32,366 nucleotides of DNA, taken from positions 1 through 32,366 of the forward strand of contig JABDPT010000108.1 of NCBI GenBank assembly GCA_013042605.1, given 5' to 3'. Positions within the stretch are counted from its first letter, which is position 1. Each line of letters begins with the position of its first letter. Made by a program: the position numbers and the translations under genes. Positions 19,640 through 29,963 of the stretch are shown here, piece by piece. The notes beneath the pieces were generated by a model. It was not told the origin of the DNA and searched no databases. It saw nothing but the letters and a program-made list of their open reading frames with translations. The stretch comes from Paracoccaceae bacterium. GTDB taxonomy: Bacteria > Pseudomonadota > Alphaproteobacteria > Rhodobacterales > Rhodobacteraceae.

Positions 19640-22330
19640 TCAGGCCGCCGCCGAGGCCGCCGCCGTGGGCAGCGTCACCCGAAAGGCCGCCCCGCCCTGC
19701 CCCGGCAGATACTCGATCTCGCCGCCCAGCCGGGCCATGATCTCGCGGCAGATGGCAAGGCCAAGCCCCGCGCCCCCGGCCCGGCGCTGGTCGGTCAGGC
19801 GGGCGAATTTCTCGAAGATGAGCGACTGGCTTTGCTTCGGAATGCCGGTGCCGTTGTCGATGAAATCCACCGACACCTTGCCCCCCGCCTCGCGATATTC
19901 GATGCGCAGTTCGGGGTCGTCGGCGTCGCAGTATTTCTGCGCATTCGACACGATGTTGATAAAGACCTGCGACAGCCGGTCGGTATCGGTGTAAAGCGCC
20001 ACCTCGCCCCCGGCCTCGCCCCGGATGATCCGCAAAGCCCCCGGTTCGGCCCGGCTTTCCACCGCCGCCAACGCCCGGTCAAGCACCGCGCCAAGGCTCG
20101 CGTCGCGGGCATTGAGCGTCACCTGACCGTTTTCCAGCACGCTGAGGTCAAGCAGATCATCCAGCAGGCGCGTCAGGCGCAAGGTCTCATCATGGATGAT
20201 CGAGGAATATTTGCGCCGGTCGGTCCCCTCCATCCCGTCGCCATCCATCAGGATCTCGGAAAACGCCCGGATCGAGGTCATGGGCGTGCGCAATTCATGA
20301 CTGATCTGGCTGAGAAACGCATCTTTCTGGATCGAGAGCGCGGTCAGCTTTTCATTGGCCTCGCGCAATTGGCGGGCGGTGCGTTCCAATTCGTCGGATT
20401 TCGCCTCAAGCTGGCTGGAATACTCCATCATCTGCGCGCTTTCATCGGCCACGCGCATCAGGTCTTCGACCGACACGGTCACGCCCCCGGTGATCTGGCC
20501 CAGCATCGCATGCGCCGTGGCCGCGCCGACCGAACCCGACAGCTCGCGTTCGAGCCGTTCAAGGAAATCGGGCGTCACATCGGGCAGATAGCCCGCCTTG
20601 CCCTGCTCGGTCGCGGCGGCCACGAACAGCGCCTGCGCCTCGCCCGCGCCAAGGATGCGCTGCGCCATCATCAGAAGGTCTTCGGCCTCGACAAAGCTGC
20701 GGCCCCAGCCGCGCGCGCTGTCGGAATAGCGGTAGATGTTGACGAAAGTCGCGCCCTGCAACCGCTCAAGCGGGCGCGGGAAACTCAGAAGCGAACCCAG
20801 AAAGAACGCCGCCGTATTGAGCGCCAGCGACCAGAAGACCGCATGCACCAGCGGGTCGATCCCTTCGAGACCGAAAAGCGCCCGCGGGCGCAGGAAGCCG
20901 ATGCCCCAGGGCCCGGCCTCGAATGTCGCCGCACTCATGACCCCGCCCACGCCGAAACTGGGCAGGAACAGCGTGTAAAGCCAGACCGCAAAGCCAAGCG
21001 TGACGCCCGTGGCCGCCCCGACCCGGGTCGCCCCGCGCCAGAAGATGCCGCCCAGAAGCGCGGGCAGAACCTGTGCCACCCCGACGAAGGCGATGAGCCC
21101 CATGGCCGCCAGCGCCTCGCCCCCGCCGGAAAAGCGGTAATAGAGATAGCCCAGCGCCAGCACGCCCGCGATCGAGACCCGGCGCGACAAGAGCACGACA
21201 TTGCGCACATCGCCCGACACCGTCGCCCCGCCCTGCCGCGCATTCAGCCAGATCGGCATGACGATGTGGTTCGACACCATGGTCGACAGGGCAATCGCGG
21301 CAACGATCACCATGGAGGTGGCCGAAGAAAAGCCGCCAAGGAAGGACAGCATAGCCAGCCCGTCGCGGTCAAAGGCCAGCGGAACGGTCAGCACGAAAAG
21401 ATCGGGGTTCGCCCCGGCGGGCATCACCGCAAGGCCGACCACGGCGATCGGGATCACGAAAAGGCTGATCAGCATGAGGTAGAGCGGAAACGCCCAGGCC
21501 GCCGTGGCCAGATGCCGCTCGTCCGAGTTTTCGACCACCAGAACGTGGAACATGCGCGGCAGACACAAGAAAGCCGCCCCGGCCAGGAAGGTCAGCGTGA
21601 CCCAGCGTTCTGGCTGGATCTCCCACGCGGCGATGGGCGAGGCGTCGATCATGCGCATGATGTCCCCTGCACCGCCCGAAAGCCCCCACACCACGAAGAC
21701 GCCGACCGCGATCAGGGCCACGATCTTGACCACCGCCTCGACGGCGATGGCGATGACGACGCCGTGGTGGCGTTCGTTGACATCCAAATTGCGGGTGCCG
21801 AAGACCACCGTGAAAAGCGCAAGCCCCGCCGCGACCCAGAGCGCGGTCGAATTGAGGTCGCTGGCCTGCATTTCGGCGGTACTTGGCGCGAAGACCGCGA
21901 AGGCCAGCGTCACTGACTGAAGCTGCAGCGCGATATAGGGCGTGGTGCCAACGACCGCGAGCACGGTGACCAGCACGCCCAGAAGCGTCGACTTGCCATA
22001 GCGTGACGAGATGAGGTCGGCGATCGAGGTGATGCGCTGCGTGCGCCCGATCCGCACGAGTTTGCGCAGGATCACCCACCAGCCGATCATCACGATGGTG
22101 GGGCCAAGATAGATGGTGACGAACTCAAGCCCCGACCGCGCGGCATAGCCGACCGCGCCGTAAAACGTCCAGCCCGTGCAATAGATCGAAAGCGACAGCG
22201 TATAGACGATGGGCGAGCGCAACCACGCCGCCTTGCCACGCTGCGCGCGTTTTTCGGCGGCGAAGGCCACGAGAAAAAGAAAGCCCACATAGGCCAGACA
22301 CACACCGACAAGAAGATTGAACGAGAGCAT
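19640..22330 (-). CDS. sensor histidine kinase with N-terminal sodium:solute symporter domain
   Basis: SSSF-like multi-TM N-terminus (VGYAARSGLEFVTIYLGP...GGFSSATSMVIVA), then KDAFLSQISHELRTPMTSIRAFSEIL (H-box) and FINIVSNAQKYC / FIDNGTGIP / GGAGLGLAICREIMARLGG. Confidence 0.92.
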   Translation of the reverse strand: MLSFNLLVGVCLAYVGFLFLVAFAAEKRAQRGKAAWLRSPIVYTLSLSIYCTGWTFYGAVGYAARSGLEFVTIYLGPTIVMIGWWVILRKLVRIGRTQRITSIADLISSRYGKSTLLGVLVTVLAVVGTTPYIALQLQSVTLAFAVFAPSTAEMQASDLNSTALWVAAGLALFTVVFGTRNLDVNERHHGVVIAIAVEAVVKIVALIAVGVFVVWGLSGGAGDIMRMIDASPIAAWEIQPERWVTLTFLAGAAFLCLPRMFHVLVVENSDERHLATAAWAFPLYLMLISLFVIPIAVVGLAVMPAGANPDLFVLTVPLAFDRDGLAMLSFLGGFSSATSMVIVAAIALSTMVSNHIVMPIWLNARQGGATVSGDVRNVVLLSRRVSIAGVLALGYLYYRFSGGGEALAAMGLIAFVGVAQVLPALLGGIFWRGATRVGAATGVTLGFAVWLYTLFLPSFGVGGVMSAATFEAGPWGIGFLRPRALFGLEGIDPLVHAVFWSLALNTAAFFLGSLLSFPRPLERLQGATFVNIYRYSDSARGWGRSFVEAEDLLMMAQRILGAGEAQALFVAAATEQGKAGYLPDVTPDFLERLERELSGSVGAATAHAMLGQITGGVTVSVEDLMRVADESAQMMEYSSQLEAKSDELERTARQLREANEKLTALSIQKDAFLSQISHELRTPMTSIRAFSEILMDGDGMEGTDRRKYSSIIHDETLRLTRLLDDLLDLSVLENGQVTLNARDASLGAVLDRALAAVESRAEPGALRIIRGEAGGEVALYTDTDRLSQVFINIVSNAQKYCDADDPELRIEYREAGGKVSVDFIDNGTGIPKQSQSLIFEKFARLTDQRRAGGAGLGLAICREIMARLGGEIEYLPGQGGAAFRVTLPTAAASAAA

Positions 22331-22591
22331 TTAGCCGTCCTCGCCCTCCTCTGCGGTCAGATCGACATTCGCCGCCAGCCGGCGCGAAACGACGAAGGCC
22401 AGGAGGATCAACACGAGCCAGGCCAGGAAGAGATAGATCTTCGAGATCGACGTGCCGGCCTCTGTGCCCATCAAGAGCGGGATCAGAAAGAGGAACGCAC
22501 CCAGAAACGGCAGGATCCGCGCGGCATCCATCAGTCGGCGGCGGCGATAGGTCTCGCGCGCCAGAAACATCGGCTCGCCCCGGTCGCTCAC
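22331..22591 (-). CDS. small two-TM membrane protein upstream of symporter-kinase
   Basis: 86-aa ORF MSDRGEPMFLARETYRRRRLMDAARILPFLGAFLFLIPLLMG...; overlaps receiver-gene stop. Confidence 0.75.
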   Translation of the reverse strand: MSDRGEPMFLARETYRRRRLMDAARILPFLGAFLFLIPLLMGTEAGTSISKIYLFLAWLVLILLAFVVSRRLAANVDLTAEEGEDG

Positions 22592-22956
22592 GAGCCCACG
22601 AGCTCGCGTACGGAGCTGAGCACTTCGGAGTTGGAGAAGGGCTTGGTCATGAACCGGCTTGCGCCATAACGTTCGGCCATCTCGCGGTCTTTCTTCTGGC
22701 CGCGCGCCGTGAGCATCAGCACCGGCAGGGCCTCGGTCGCCTCACTGGCGCGCAGGTCGGCCAGAATGTCATAGCCCGAGCGGTTGGGCAGCATCACGTC
22801 GAGGATCACGAGGTCGGGCGCGCGCGCGGTCACCGCGTCAAGCGCGGTGGCGCCGTCGGAATGCACATCGACCGCCCAGCCATCGCGCGACAGGATGAAC
22901 CGGATCGCCTCGATGATGTTGGGTTCATCTTCGATCAGCAGGACACGTCCGCCCAT
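22588..22956 (-). CDS. stand-alone response regulator receiver protein
   Basis: MGGRVLLIEDEPNIIEAIRFILSRDGWAV...PDLVILDVMLPNRSGYDIL...PVLMLTARG...GASRFMTKPFSNSEVL; no output domain. Confidence 0.9.
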   Translation of the reverse strand: MGGRVLLIEDEPNIIEAIRFILSRDGWAVDVHSDGATALDAVTARAPDLVILDVMLPNRSGYDILADLRASEATEALPVLMLTARGQKKDREMAERYGASRFMTKPFSNSEVLSSVRELVGS

Positions 22957-23106
22957 GACCGATCTCCTCCCGTTGAATTTGTTCTTTTTATTACGGGCAC
23001 TATCGCGCAAGGACCCGGACCTGTCAAAAGCCGTCTGCGTCTCGCAAAAGGCAGAGCGCGCCTGGGGCGCGCGCATGAAGTTTTGCGCCGCCTTCGGCGT
23101 CGCGGT

Positions 23107-23137
23107 GCCTCCGGCGGGGATATTTCCGGACCAAAGA
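23107..23137 (-). repeat. 31-nt post-stop element, copy 1 (after ScfR-like gene)
   Basis: Minus-strand TCTTTGGTCCGGAAATATCCCCGCCGGAGGC, 4 nt after stop codon; 28/31 to copy 2. Confidence 0.75.
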
Positions 23138-23141
23138 CCGA

Positions 23142-24452
23142 TCAGGCCGGATCGGCAAGGATCGAGGGTTCGCGGCGCGCCGCACAGGACCGGCGCGGGC
23201 AGATGCGGCAGCTGGTACCCACGGGCACGGGCCGTTCGCCGGGGATCGCGACCCGGTCATCCGGCAGGATCAGCATCGAGGCTTCGAAGACGGTGGGTCC
23301 GTCGAACCCTTGCGGATGCGCGGGCTGGGAGATGGCATAGGTGAGAAAGCGGCGCGGCGTGCGGCCCGGTTGTTCGACGACCTGGCGCACCGGGCTCATC
23401 GGGCGGCCCAGCGCCTGATAAAGCGGCAGAAGCGGACAGGCCGCGCCGAAGCGGGGCATGGGAAAGCCGTCGGTGGATTTCTGGAACGTCAGCGTGCCGG
23501 AGGCGTCGCAGATCACCAGCCCGATCCGGCCCTTGCCCTCGACCTCTGGCAGGGATGCAAGGCGGCGAAAGACCGACGGCAGATCGACAGTGAAACGCTG
23601 CGCCAGCAGCGCCGGTTCCAGCCCGACCTCTTCGACGGCCGCGAGCATGTCCTTCAGCGGCATCCGCTCGGCCTCTTGCCGGTAGCGCGCCAGATGCAGC
23701 GCCGCCAGCGCCCGGCTTGAGGCGGACGAGAGCGCATCGGCCCCCTGCACGATGGTTTCGATGGCGGGCGGCAGGGCGCGTTCGAGATCGGGCATGTGAA
23801 AGCCGGTGTCTTCCAGCCAGCCTTCAAGCTCTTCCTGCGGGGCCGAGGCCCCCCGCTCGGCATCCGCGCCGGCATCGAGGTAGTTGACGAGGGCGCGGCT
23901 GGCTTCGGTCAGACGCTCGCTGTCCTCGAAGATGTTACGGTGAAAGCGGGCCTGCCATTCGGGGTCGATCTCTTCATCGTCGGCGAGGATGGCGCTGGCC
24001 GAATGGATCGCGGTGACCGTGGACAGCACGTCATGGAGCGAGGCCGACAGGAACGGGTCGTGGGTGAGCCGGTCGTTCAGCGTTTCGACCGTGCGCTCAA
24101 GCGACAGGATGCGCCGTTCCTGCGCGGCAATCAGCCGGGCCCAGCCGGGAAAGCGGCCCGCAAGCTCTTCGCTGCGCGCGGCCTCGGCGCCGACGGTTCC
24201 GGCGCGGTCGGCGGCGCTGCGCAGCGCATCGAGCAGGGCGATGTCGGCGCCTTCGGAAAGCGACACAGGCTCGACCTCGAGCGCCTCGGCCAGATCGACA
24301 AGCAATTTGCCGCCGATTCTGCGGCGGTTGTGTTCGATGAGATTGAGGTATGAGGGCGATATCCCGCATTGCTCGGCCAATCGCGCCTGTTTCAATCCCA
24401 GATCGATCCGGCGTTCGCGGATGCGGCTTCCGGTCAGGGCGGATTTTGGCAT
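23142..24452 (-). CDS. XRE-family HTH short-chain fatty acyl-CoA regulator (ScfR/RamB-like)
   Basis: GSRIRERRIDLGLKQARLAEQCGISPSYLNLIEHNRRRIGGKLLVDLAEAL HTH; C-terminal GTSCRICPRRSCAARREPS cysteine cluster. Confidence 0.82.
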   Translation of the reverse strand: MPKSALTGSRIRERRIDLGLKQARLAEQCGISPSYLNLIEHNRRRIGGKLLVDLAEALEVEPVSLSEGADIALLDALRSAADRAGTVGAEAARSEELAGRFPGWARLIAAQERRILSLERTVETLNDRLTHDPFLSASLHDVLSTVTAIHSASAILADDEEIDPEWQARFHRNIFEDSERLTEASRALVNYLDAGADAERGASAPQEELEGWLEDTGFHMPDLERALPPAIETIVQGADALSSASSRALAALHLARYRQEAERMPLKDMLAAVEEVGLEPALLAQRFTVDLPSVFRRLASLPEVEGKGRIGLVICDASGTLTFQKSTDGFPMPRFGAACPLLPLYQALGRPMSPVRQVVEQPGRTPRRFLTYAISQPAHPQGFDGPTVFEASMLILPDDRVAIPGERPVPVGTSCRICPRRSCAARREPSILADPA

Positions 24453-24666
24453 CGCGATTTCCTTTCGCTTTCAAGGGCTTTCTGCGGGTGCGCGAAAATT
24501 TCTTCACAAAGTATACAGTTGTATTGTGTATCTATTTACAAAAAAACCGTTCGATTCAAGCGAGTTGTTGCTAAATTTTCCAACTGACCGCGATAATGCG
24601 GCAGCTCTAAAAGGGGCAAGGTTCGCGCGGAGGAGCGCGGTCCGGTATCACCAACGGGAGGATTAT

Positions 24667-26025
24667 ATGTCCAAATCGACTCTCACACGTCGTGGGCTGC
24701 TTAAAACGGGTGCCGTCGCCGGCGCTGGTCTGGCCGCGCCGACGATCTTTGACGGCAAGGCCTGGTCGGCCGCCCACACCGGTTTCACCAATGCGCCCGA
24801 GGGCGACACGGTCACGCTGGGCTTCAACGTGCCCCAGACCGGCCCCTATGCCGACGAAGGCGCCGACGAACTGCGCGCCTATGAGCTTGCGGTCGAGCAC
24901 CTCAATGGCGGCGGCGACGGCGGCATGCTCAACACCTTCTCGTCCAAGACGCTGGACGGCACGGGCATCAACGGCAAGCGCGTCGAGTACGTCACGGGCG
25001 ATACGCAGACCAAATCGGACGCGGCCCGCGCATCGGCCCGGTCGATGATCGAAAAAGACGGCGCCATCATGATCACCGGCGGCTCGTCCTCGGGCGTGGC
25101 CGTGGCGGTGCAGGCGCTTTGCCAGGAAGCCGGCGTGATCTTCATGGCCGGTCTGACCCACTCAAACGACACCACGGGCAAGGACCGGAAAGCCAATGGC
25201 TTCCGTCACTTCTTCAACTCGTACATGTCGGGCGCGGCGCTTGCGCCGGTGCTGGCCAATGCCTATGGCACCGACCGGAAAGCCTATCACCTGACGGCGG
25301 ACTACAACTGGGGCTACACCACCGAACAGGCGGTCAAGGAAAGCACCGAGGCGATCGGCTGGGAAACCGTGAACACGGTTCTGACCCCGCTGACGCAGAC
25401 GGACTTCTCGTCCTATATCGCGCCGGTTCTGAACTCGGGCGCCGACGTGCTCGTGCTCAACCACTACGGCGGCAACATGGTGAACTCGCTCACCAACGCG
25501 GTTCAGTTCGGTCTGCGCGACGCGCAAGCCAACGGCAAGAACTTCGAGATCGTCGTGCCGCTCTACTCGCGTCTGATGGCGCGTGGTGCGGGTGCCAACG
25601 TTAAGGGCATCTATGGCTCGACGAACTGGCACTGGTCACTGCCCGATGAAGGCAGCCAGGCGTTCACACGGTCCTTTGGCACCAAGTACGGCTTCCCGCC
25701 AAGCCAGGCCGCGCATACCTGCTATGTGCAGACCCTGCTTTATGCCGATGCCGTCAACCGTGCCGGAAGCTTCAACCCCTGTGCGGTCGTCGAGGCCCTC
25801 GAAGGGTTCGAGTTCGACGGGCTGGGCAACGGCCCGACGCTTTATCGCGCCGAAGACCACCAGTGCTTCAAGGACGTTCTGGTTGTGCGCGGGAAAGAGA
25901 ACCCGACTTCGGAATTCGACCTTCTCGAGATCGTCGAAATCACGCCAGCGTCGCAGGTGACCTATGCACCGGACCACCCGCAGTTCGCCGGCGGCGCACT
26001 GGGGTCGTGCAACCCGGGCGCATAA
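24667..26025 (+). CDS. ABC transporter substrate-binding protein (branched-chain amino acid/urea type)
   Basis: Tat-like leader MSKSTLTRRGLLKTGAVAGAGLAAPTIF; periplasmic binding pattern VTLGFNVPQTGPYADEGADELRAYELAVEHLNGG; RBS GGGAGGA. Confidence 0.9.
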   Translation: MSKSTLTRRGLLKTGAVAGAGLAAPTIFDGKAWSAAHTGFTNAPEGDTVTLGFNVPQTGPYADEGADELRAYELAVEHLNGGGDGGMLNTFSSKTLDGTGINGKRVEYVTGDTQTKSDAARASARSMIEKDGAIMITGGSSSGVAVAVQALCQEAGVIFMAGLTHSNDTTGKDRKANGFRHFFNSYMSGAALAPVLANAYGTDRKAYHLTADYNWGYTTEQAVKESTEAIGWETVNTVLTPLTQTDFSSYIAPVLNSGADVLVLNHYGGNMVNSLTNAVQFGLRDAQANGKNFEIVVPLYSRLMARGAGANVKGIYGSTNWHWSLPDEGSQAFTRSFGTKYGFPPSQAAHTCYVQTLLYADAVNRAGSFNPCAVVEALEGFEFDGLGNGPTLYRAEDHQCFKDVLVVRGKENPTSEFDLLEIVEITPASQVTYAPDHPQFAGGALGSCNPGA

Positions 26026-26044
26026 ACGCAACCTGACAAAAACA

Positions 26045-26070
26045 GACCGCGCGCATCACAGCGCGCGGTC
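26045..26070 (+). terminator. Intra-operon hairpin between binding-protein and permease genes
   Basis: GACCGCGCGC-ATCACA-GCGCGCGGTC, 10-bp perfect stem. Confidence 0.55.
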
Positions 26071-26120
26071 ACCCCGCGGGCCAGGACGGGCCGCGATTGT
26101 CTGACGAGGTGGGAAAGACA

Positions 26121-27152
26121 ATGGACGCCATAATCCTGCAAATTCTGAACGGGCTGGACAAGGGTAGCGCCTATGCGCTGATCGCGCTTGGCCTGACGCT
26201 GATCTTCGGCACGCTCGGCGTGGTGAACTTCGCGCACGGGGCGCTGTTCATGCTGGGCGCCTTCTGCGCGGTCACGCTGAACGGTATTCTGACGATCAGC
26301 CATACGGTGATCGACGAAACCCGCACCGATTTTCTGGGCAATCCGCTCAAGGTCGAGGTGCCCTATATCTACGACATCTTCGGAGAGACATTGGGGGCCT
26401 CCATCATCGACTGGTCGGTGCCCTTGGCGATCCTCTTCGCCATCCCCGTGATGATCCTGATCGGCGTGATCATGGAACGCGGGTTGATCAAGTTCTTCTA
26501 CAAGCGGCCCCATGCCGACCAGATCCTCGTCACCTTCGGCCTGGCCATCGTCTTGCAGGAAATCATCAAGTATTTCTACGGCGCGAACCCCATTCCCACC
26601 CCCGCGCCCGAGGCCTTCATCGGGTCGTTCGACTTCGGTCAGCTGATCGGGTTCGATGCCAACACCATCATCTACCCCTATTGGCGGCTGGTCTATTTCG
26701 GCTTTGCCATGATCATCATCACCGGCGTCTTCGCCTTCCTGCAGTTCACCACCTTCGGGATGGTCGTGCGCGCGGGCATGGCTGATCGGGAAACCGTGCA
26801 GCTTCTGGGCATCAACATCGACAAGCGCTTCACGCTGATGTTCGGGCTTGCGGCGGCGGTCGCGGGGCTTGCGGGGGTGATGTACACGCCCATCAATTCG
26901 CCCAACTACCACATGGGCATGGATTTCCTCGTTCTCAGTTTTGTTGTGGTCGTGGTCGGTGGCATGGGATCCCTCCCCGGCGCCGTGCTCGCGGGGTTCC
27001 TTCTGGGAATTCTGGAAAGCTTTGCCTCGATGGGGGCCGTGATCGACCTGATCCCAGGGATCAACCAGGTGATCATCTACCTCGTCGCCATTGTCATTCT
27101 GCTGACCCGTCCGAGGGGCCTGATGGGCCGCAAGGGCGTGATGGAGGAATAA
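26121..27152 (+). CDS. ABC transporter permease (LivH-type)
   Basis: [40 protein letters not shown]. Confidence 0.9.
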   Translation: MDAIILQILNGLDKGSAYALIALGLTLIFGTLGVVNFAHGALFMLGAFCAVTLNGILTISHTVIDETRTDFLGNPLKVEVPYIYDIFGETLGASIIDWSVPLAILFAIPVMILIGVIMERGLIKFFYKRPHADQILVTFGLAIVLQEIIKYFYGANPIPTPAPEAFIGSFDFGQLIGFDANTIIYPYWRLVYFGFAMIIITGVFAFLQFTTFGMVVRAGMADRETVQLLGINIDKRFTLMFGLAAAVAGLAGVMYTPINSPNYHMGMDFLVLSFVVVVVGGMGSLPGAVLAGFLLGILESFASMGAVIDLIPGINQVIIYLVAIVILLTRPRGLMGRKGVMEE

Positions 27153-27156
27153 TCAG

Positions 27157-28377
27157 ATGCTGGGTCTGAACAAGAAAGACTTCTCGCTCCTTCTGATCGT
27201 CGCACTTCTGACGATGCTGGCGCCCTTCATCCTCAACCCCTTCCCGGAAGGGTCGGAACTGGCGCAGTTCAACGCGGGCTATCCCGACCTGATGCAGCGT
27301 TTCGTGATCTTCGGGATCTTCGCCATCGGGTTCAATATCCTCTTCGGTCTGACCGGATATCTCAGCTTCGGCCACGCCGCCTTCCTGGGTGTCGGGTCTT
27401 ATGCCGGGGTCTGGATGATGAAGCTGCTGACCATGAACGTGATCCCCGCGATCCTCGTGTCGGTCATCGTGGCGGGCCTCTTCTCGATCCTCATCGGCTA
27501 CATCTCGCTGCGCCGGTCGGGCATTTATTTCTCGATCCTGACACTGGCCTTCGCGCAGATGTCCTTCGCGCTGGCCTATTCGGTGCTGACACCACTCACG
27601 GGCGGGGAGACCGGGCTGCAACTGTCGCTCAACGACCCGCGCATCATCGGCACCAGCGTGACCGAAAGCGGATCGATCCCGGTGACCCACCTCTTCGGGC
27701 TCGAGATGCGTGACAGCTTCGAGCTTGAGATGGGCGCATGGCTTTTCACCTTCAACGCCGGATACTACGTCTGCGCGGTGGTCCTGCTTGTCGCCTTCTA
27801 CATCGCGATCCGCATCTTCCGCTCGCCCTTCGGGATGATGCTGCGCGCGGTGAAATCGAACCAGCAGCGCATGAAATACACCGGGCTGAACCCCAAACCC
27901 TACACGCTCGCGGCCTTCGTGATCTCGGGCATGTATGCCGGTCTGGCCGGTGGCCTGATGGTGTCGATGGACCCGCTGGCCGGGGCCGAGCGGATGTTCT
28001 GGACCGCCTCGGGCGAGGTCGTGCTGATGACCATCCTCGGCGGCGCCGGCACGCTCATCGGGCCGATCCTTGGCGCGGGCATGATCAAGTACATGGAAAA
28101 CATCCTGTCCAAGATCAACTCGACCATTCTGCATGAATGGTTCGCCTTCATGCCCGACGGGATCGAGGATCTGCTTGTCACGCTCGTCTATCCCTTTATC
28201 GGCAAGGGCTGGCATCTGACGCTTGGGATCATCTTCATGCTGGTCGTGATCTTCCTGCCCGGCGGCCTTGTCGAAGGCGGCCAGCGGATCGCCCGCCTCT
28301 TCCGCCGCAAGAAGGAAGAGCCCAAGGGGCCCGATCCCGAGCATCATCCGAAACCCGCGCCCCACGTGGCCGAATAA
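27157..28377 (+). CDS. ABC transporter permease (LivM-type)
   Basis: [49 protein letters not shown]. Confidence 0.9.
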   Translation: MLGLNKKDFSLLLIVALLTMLAPFILNPFPEGSELAQFNAGYPDLMQRFVIFGIFAIGFNILFGLTGYLSFGHAAFLGVGSYAGVWMMKLLTMNVIPAILVSVIVAGLFSILIGYISLRRSGIYFSILTLAFAQMSFALAYSVLTPLTGGETGLQLSLNDPRIIGTSVTESGSIPVTHLFGLEMRDSFELEMGAWLFTFNAGYYVCAVVLLVAFYIAIRIFRSPFGMMLRAVKSNQQRMKYTGLNPKPYTLAAFVISGMYAGLAGGLMVSMDPLAGAERMFWTASGEVVLMTILGGAGTLIGPILGAGMIKYMENILSKINSTILHEWFAFMPDGIEDLLVTLVYPFIGKGWHLTLGIIFMLVVIFLPGGLVEGGQRIARLFRRKKEEPKGPDPEHHPKPAPHVAE

Positions 28378-28391
28378 GGAGGGCCTGAGAC

Positions 28392-29150
28392 ATGGGTATT
28401 CTCGAAGTCAAAGGCGTCAATAAACGGTTCGGCGGGTTGCAGGCGCTGGGCGATGTGAACCTCTCAGTCGAGGAAAACACCGTCCACGCCATCATCGGGC
28501 CCAACGGCGCGGGCAAATCGACCCTGCTCAACGTGCTCGTGGGCAAGCTGATCCCCGATACCGGATCGGTGATGTTCGACGGGCAATCCGTGTTGGGCCG
28601 GTCCCCGCACGAGATCAACCAGATGGGCATTTCCCGCGTGTTCCAGACGCCCGAGATCTTCGGCGATCTCACGGTGATGGAAAACGTGATGATCCCCTGT
28701 TTCGCGCGTCGCGACGGATCGTTCCGCCTGCATGCGTTCGAGACGGTGTTCAACGAAAAGGCGCTTGTCGAACAGGCCGAACAGATCCTGATCGACGTGA
28801 ACATGATCGACAAACGCGACATGCACGCGGCCTCCATGTCGCGCGGCGACAAACGGCGGCTGGAAATGGCAATGTGCCTTGTGCAGGAACCGCGGCTTCT
28901 GCTTCTCGACGAACCCACCGCGGGCATGGCGCGGGCCGATACCAACAACACCATCGAGCTGCTCAAGGAAATCAACGAAAAGCGCGACATCACCATGGCG
29001 ATCATCGAACACGACATGCATGTCGTCTTCAGCCTGGCCGAGCGGATCACCGTTCTGGCACAGGGCACGCCGCTTGTCGAAGACACGCCGGAAAACATCA
29101 AAGGGCACCCGAAGGTGCAGGAAGCATATCTGGGGCAAGCACATGGCTAA
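28392..29150 (+). CDS. ABC transporter ATP-binding protein (LivG-type)
   Basis: Walker A GPNGAGKST, LLLLDEPTAGMA Walker B. Confidence 0.92.
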   Translation: MGILEVKGVNKRFGGLQALGDVNLSVEENTVHAIIGPNGAGKSTLLNVLVGKLIPDTGSVMFDGQSVLGRSPHEINQMGISRVFQTPEIFGDLTVMENVMIPCFARRDGSFRLHAFETVFNEKALVEQAEQILIDVNMIDKRDMHAASMSRGDKRRLEMAMCLVQEPRLLLLDEPTAGMARADTNNTIELLKEINEKRDITMAIIEHDMHVVFSLAERITVLAQGTPLVEDTPENIKGHPKVQEAYLGQAHG

Positions 29151-29949
29151 TGACAGCAATCTTCTGGACAAATCCGCCGACAACGCGAACGCGTTGAACG
29201 AGCGTCCCGATTTCTCGGCCCATGCCAACAAGGCCACCACGGCGCCTGCCTATTTCTCGGTTTACGACATGCACGCCTATTACGGCGAAAGCTATATCGT
29301 GCAGGGCGTGAGTTTTACGGTGCATGAAGGCGAAATTCTCGCCCTTCTGGGCCGCAACGGGGCGGGCAAGACCTCGACCCTGCGCTCCATCGCCCGGATC
29401 GGCGACCCGGAAGTGACCCATGGAGAGATCTGGCTCGATCACCAGCCCCTGCACACGATGTCGAGCCACGAGGCCGCGCAATCGGGCCTTGGCCTTGTCC
29501 CGGAAGACCGTCGCATCATTCAGGGGCTCACGGTCGAGGAGAACCTCAAGCTCGCCCAGATCGCCCCGCCCATCGGCTGGTCGATCGACCGCATCTACGA
29601 TCTCTTCCCGCGCCTCGGCGAACGCCGAAACCAGGAAGGCACGACGCTCTCGGGCGGCGAACAGCAAATGCTCTCGATCGCCCGCGCGCTGGCCCGCGAT
29701 ATCAAGGTGCTGCTTCTCGACGAGCCCTACGAAGGGCTGGCCCCGGTGATCGTGGACGAGATCGAAAAGACCCTCACCCACATCAAGGAACAGGGCATGA
29801 CCACGGTCATCGTCGAACAGAACGCGGTGCGCGCGCTGCAACTGGCCGACCGCGCGGTGATCCTCGATACCGGGACGATCGTCTTTGACGGCACCGCCGA
29901 AGAGGTGCTCGACAACGAAGCGCTGCGCGCCGAATACCTCGCGATCTGA
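29143..29949 (+). CDS. ABC transporter ATP-binding protein (LivF-type)
   Basis: GRNGAGKTST, LSGGEQQMLSIARAL, LLLDEPYEGLAP; ATG at 29143 overlaps upstream gene. Confidence 0.92.
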   Translation: MANDSNLLDKSADNANALNERPDFSAHANKATTAPAYFSVYDMHAYYGESYIVQGVSFTVHEGEILALLGRNGAGKTSTLRSIARIGDPEVTHGEIWLDHQPLHTMSSHEAAQSGLGLVPEDRRIIQGLTVEENLKLAQIAPPIGWSIDRIYDLFPRLGERRNQEGTTLSGGEQQMLSIARALARDIKVLLLDEPYEGLAPVIVDEIEKTLTHIKEQGMTTVIVEQNAVRALQLADRAVILDTGTIVFDGTAEEVLDNEALRAEYLAI

Positions 29950-29963
29950 GCGACACCCCGGCC

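Noticed and set aside
19637-21916. 759-aa plus-strand ORF antisense to the histidine kinase
   Set aside because: His/Arg/Gln-rich low-complexity translation typical of antisense frames in high-GC genes; the minus-strand kinase has clear domain motifs
23989-24666. N-terminal extension of the substrate-binding protein ORF (frame open from 23989)
   Set aside because: True start is ATG 24667 with RBS and Tat-like leader; upstream part is antisense to the ScfR-like gene
27094-28365. 423-aa minus-strand ORF antisense to LivM
   Set aside because: His/Asp/Glu-rich antisense artefact
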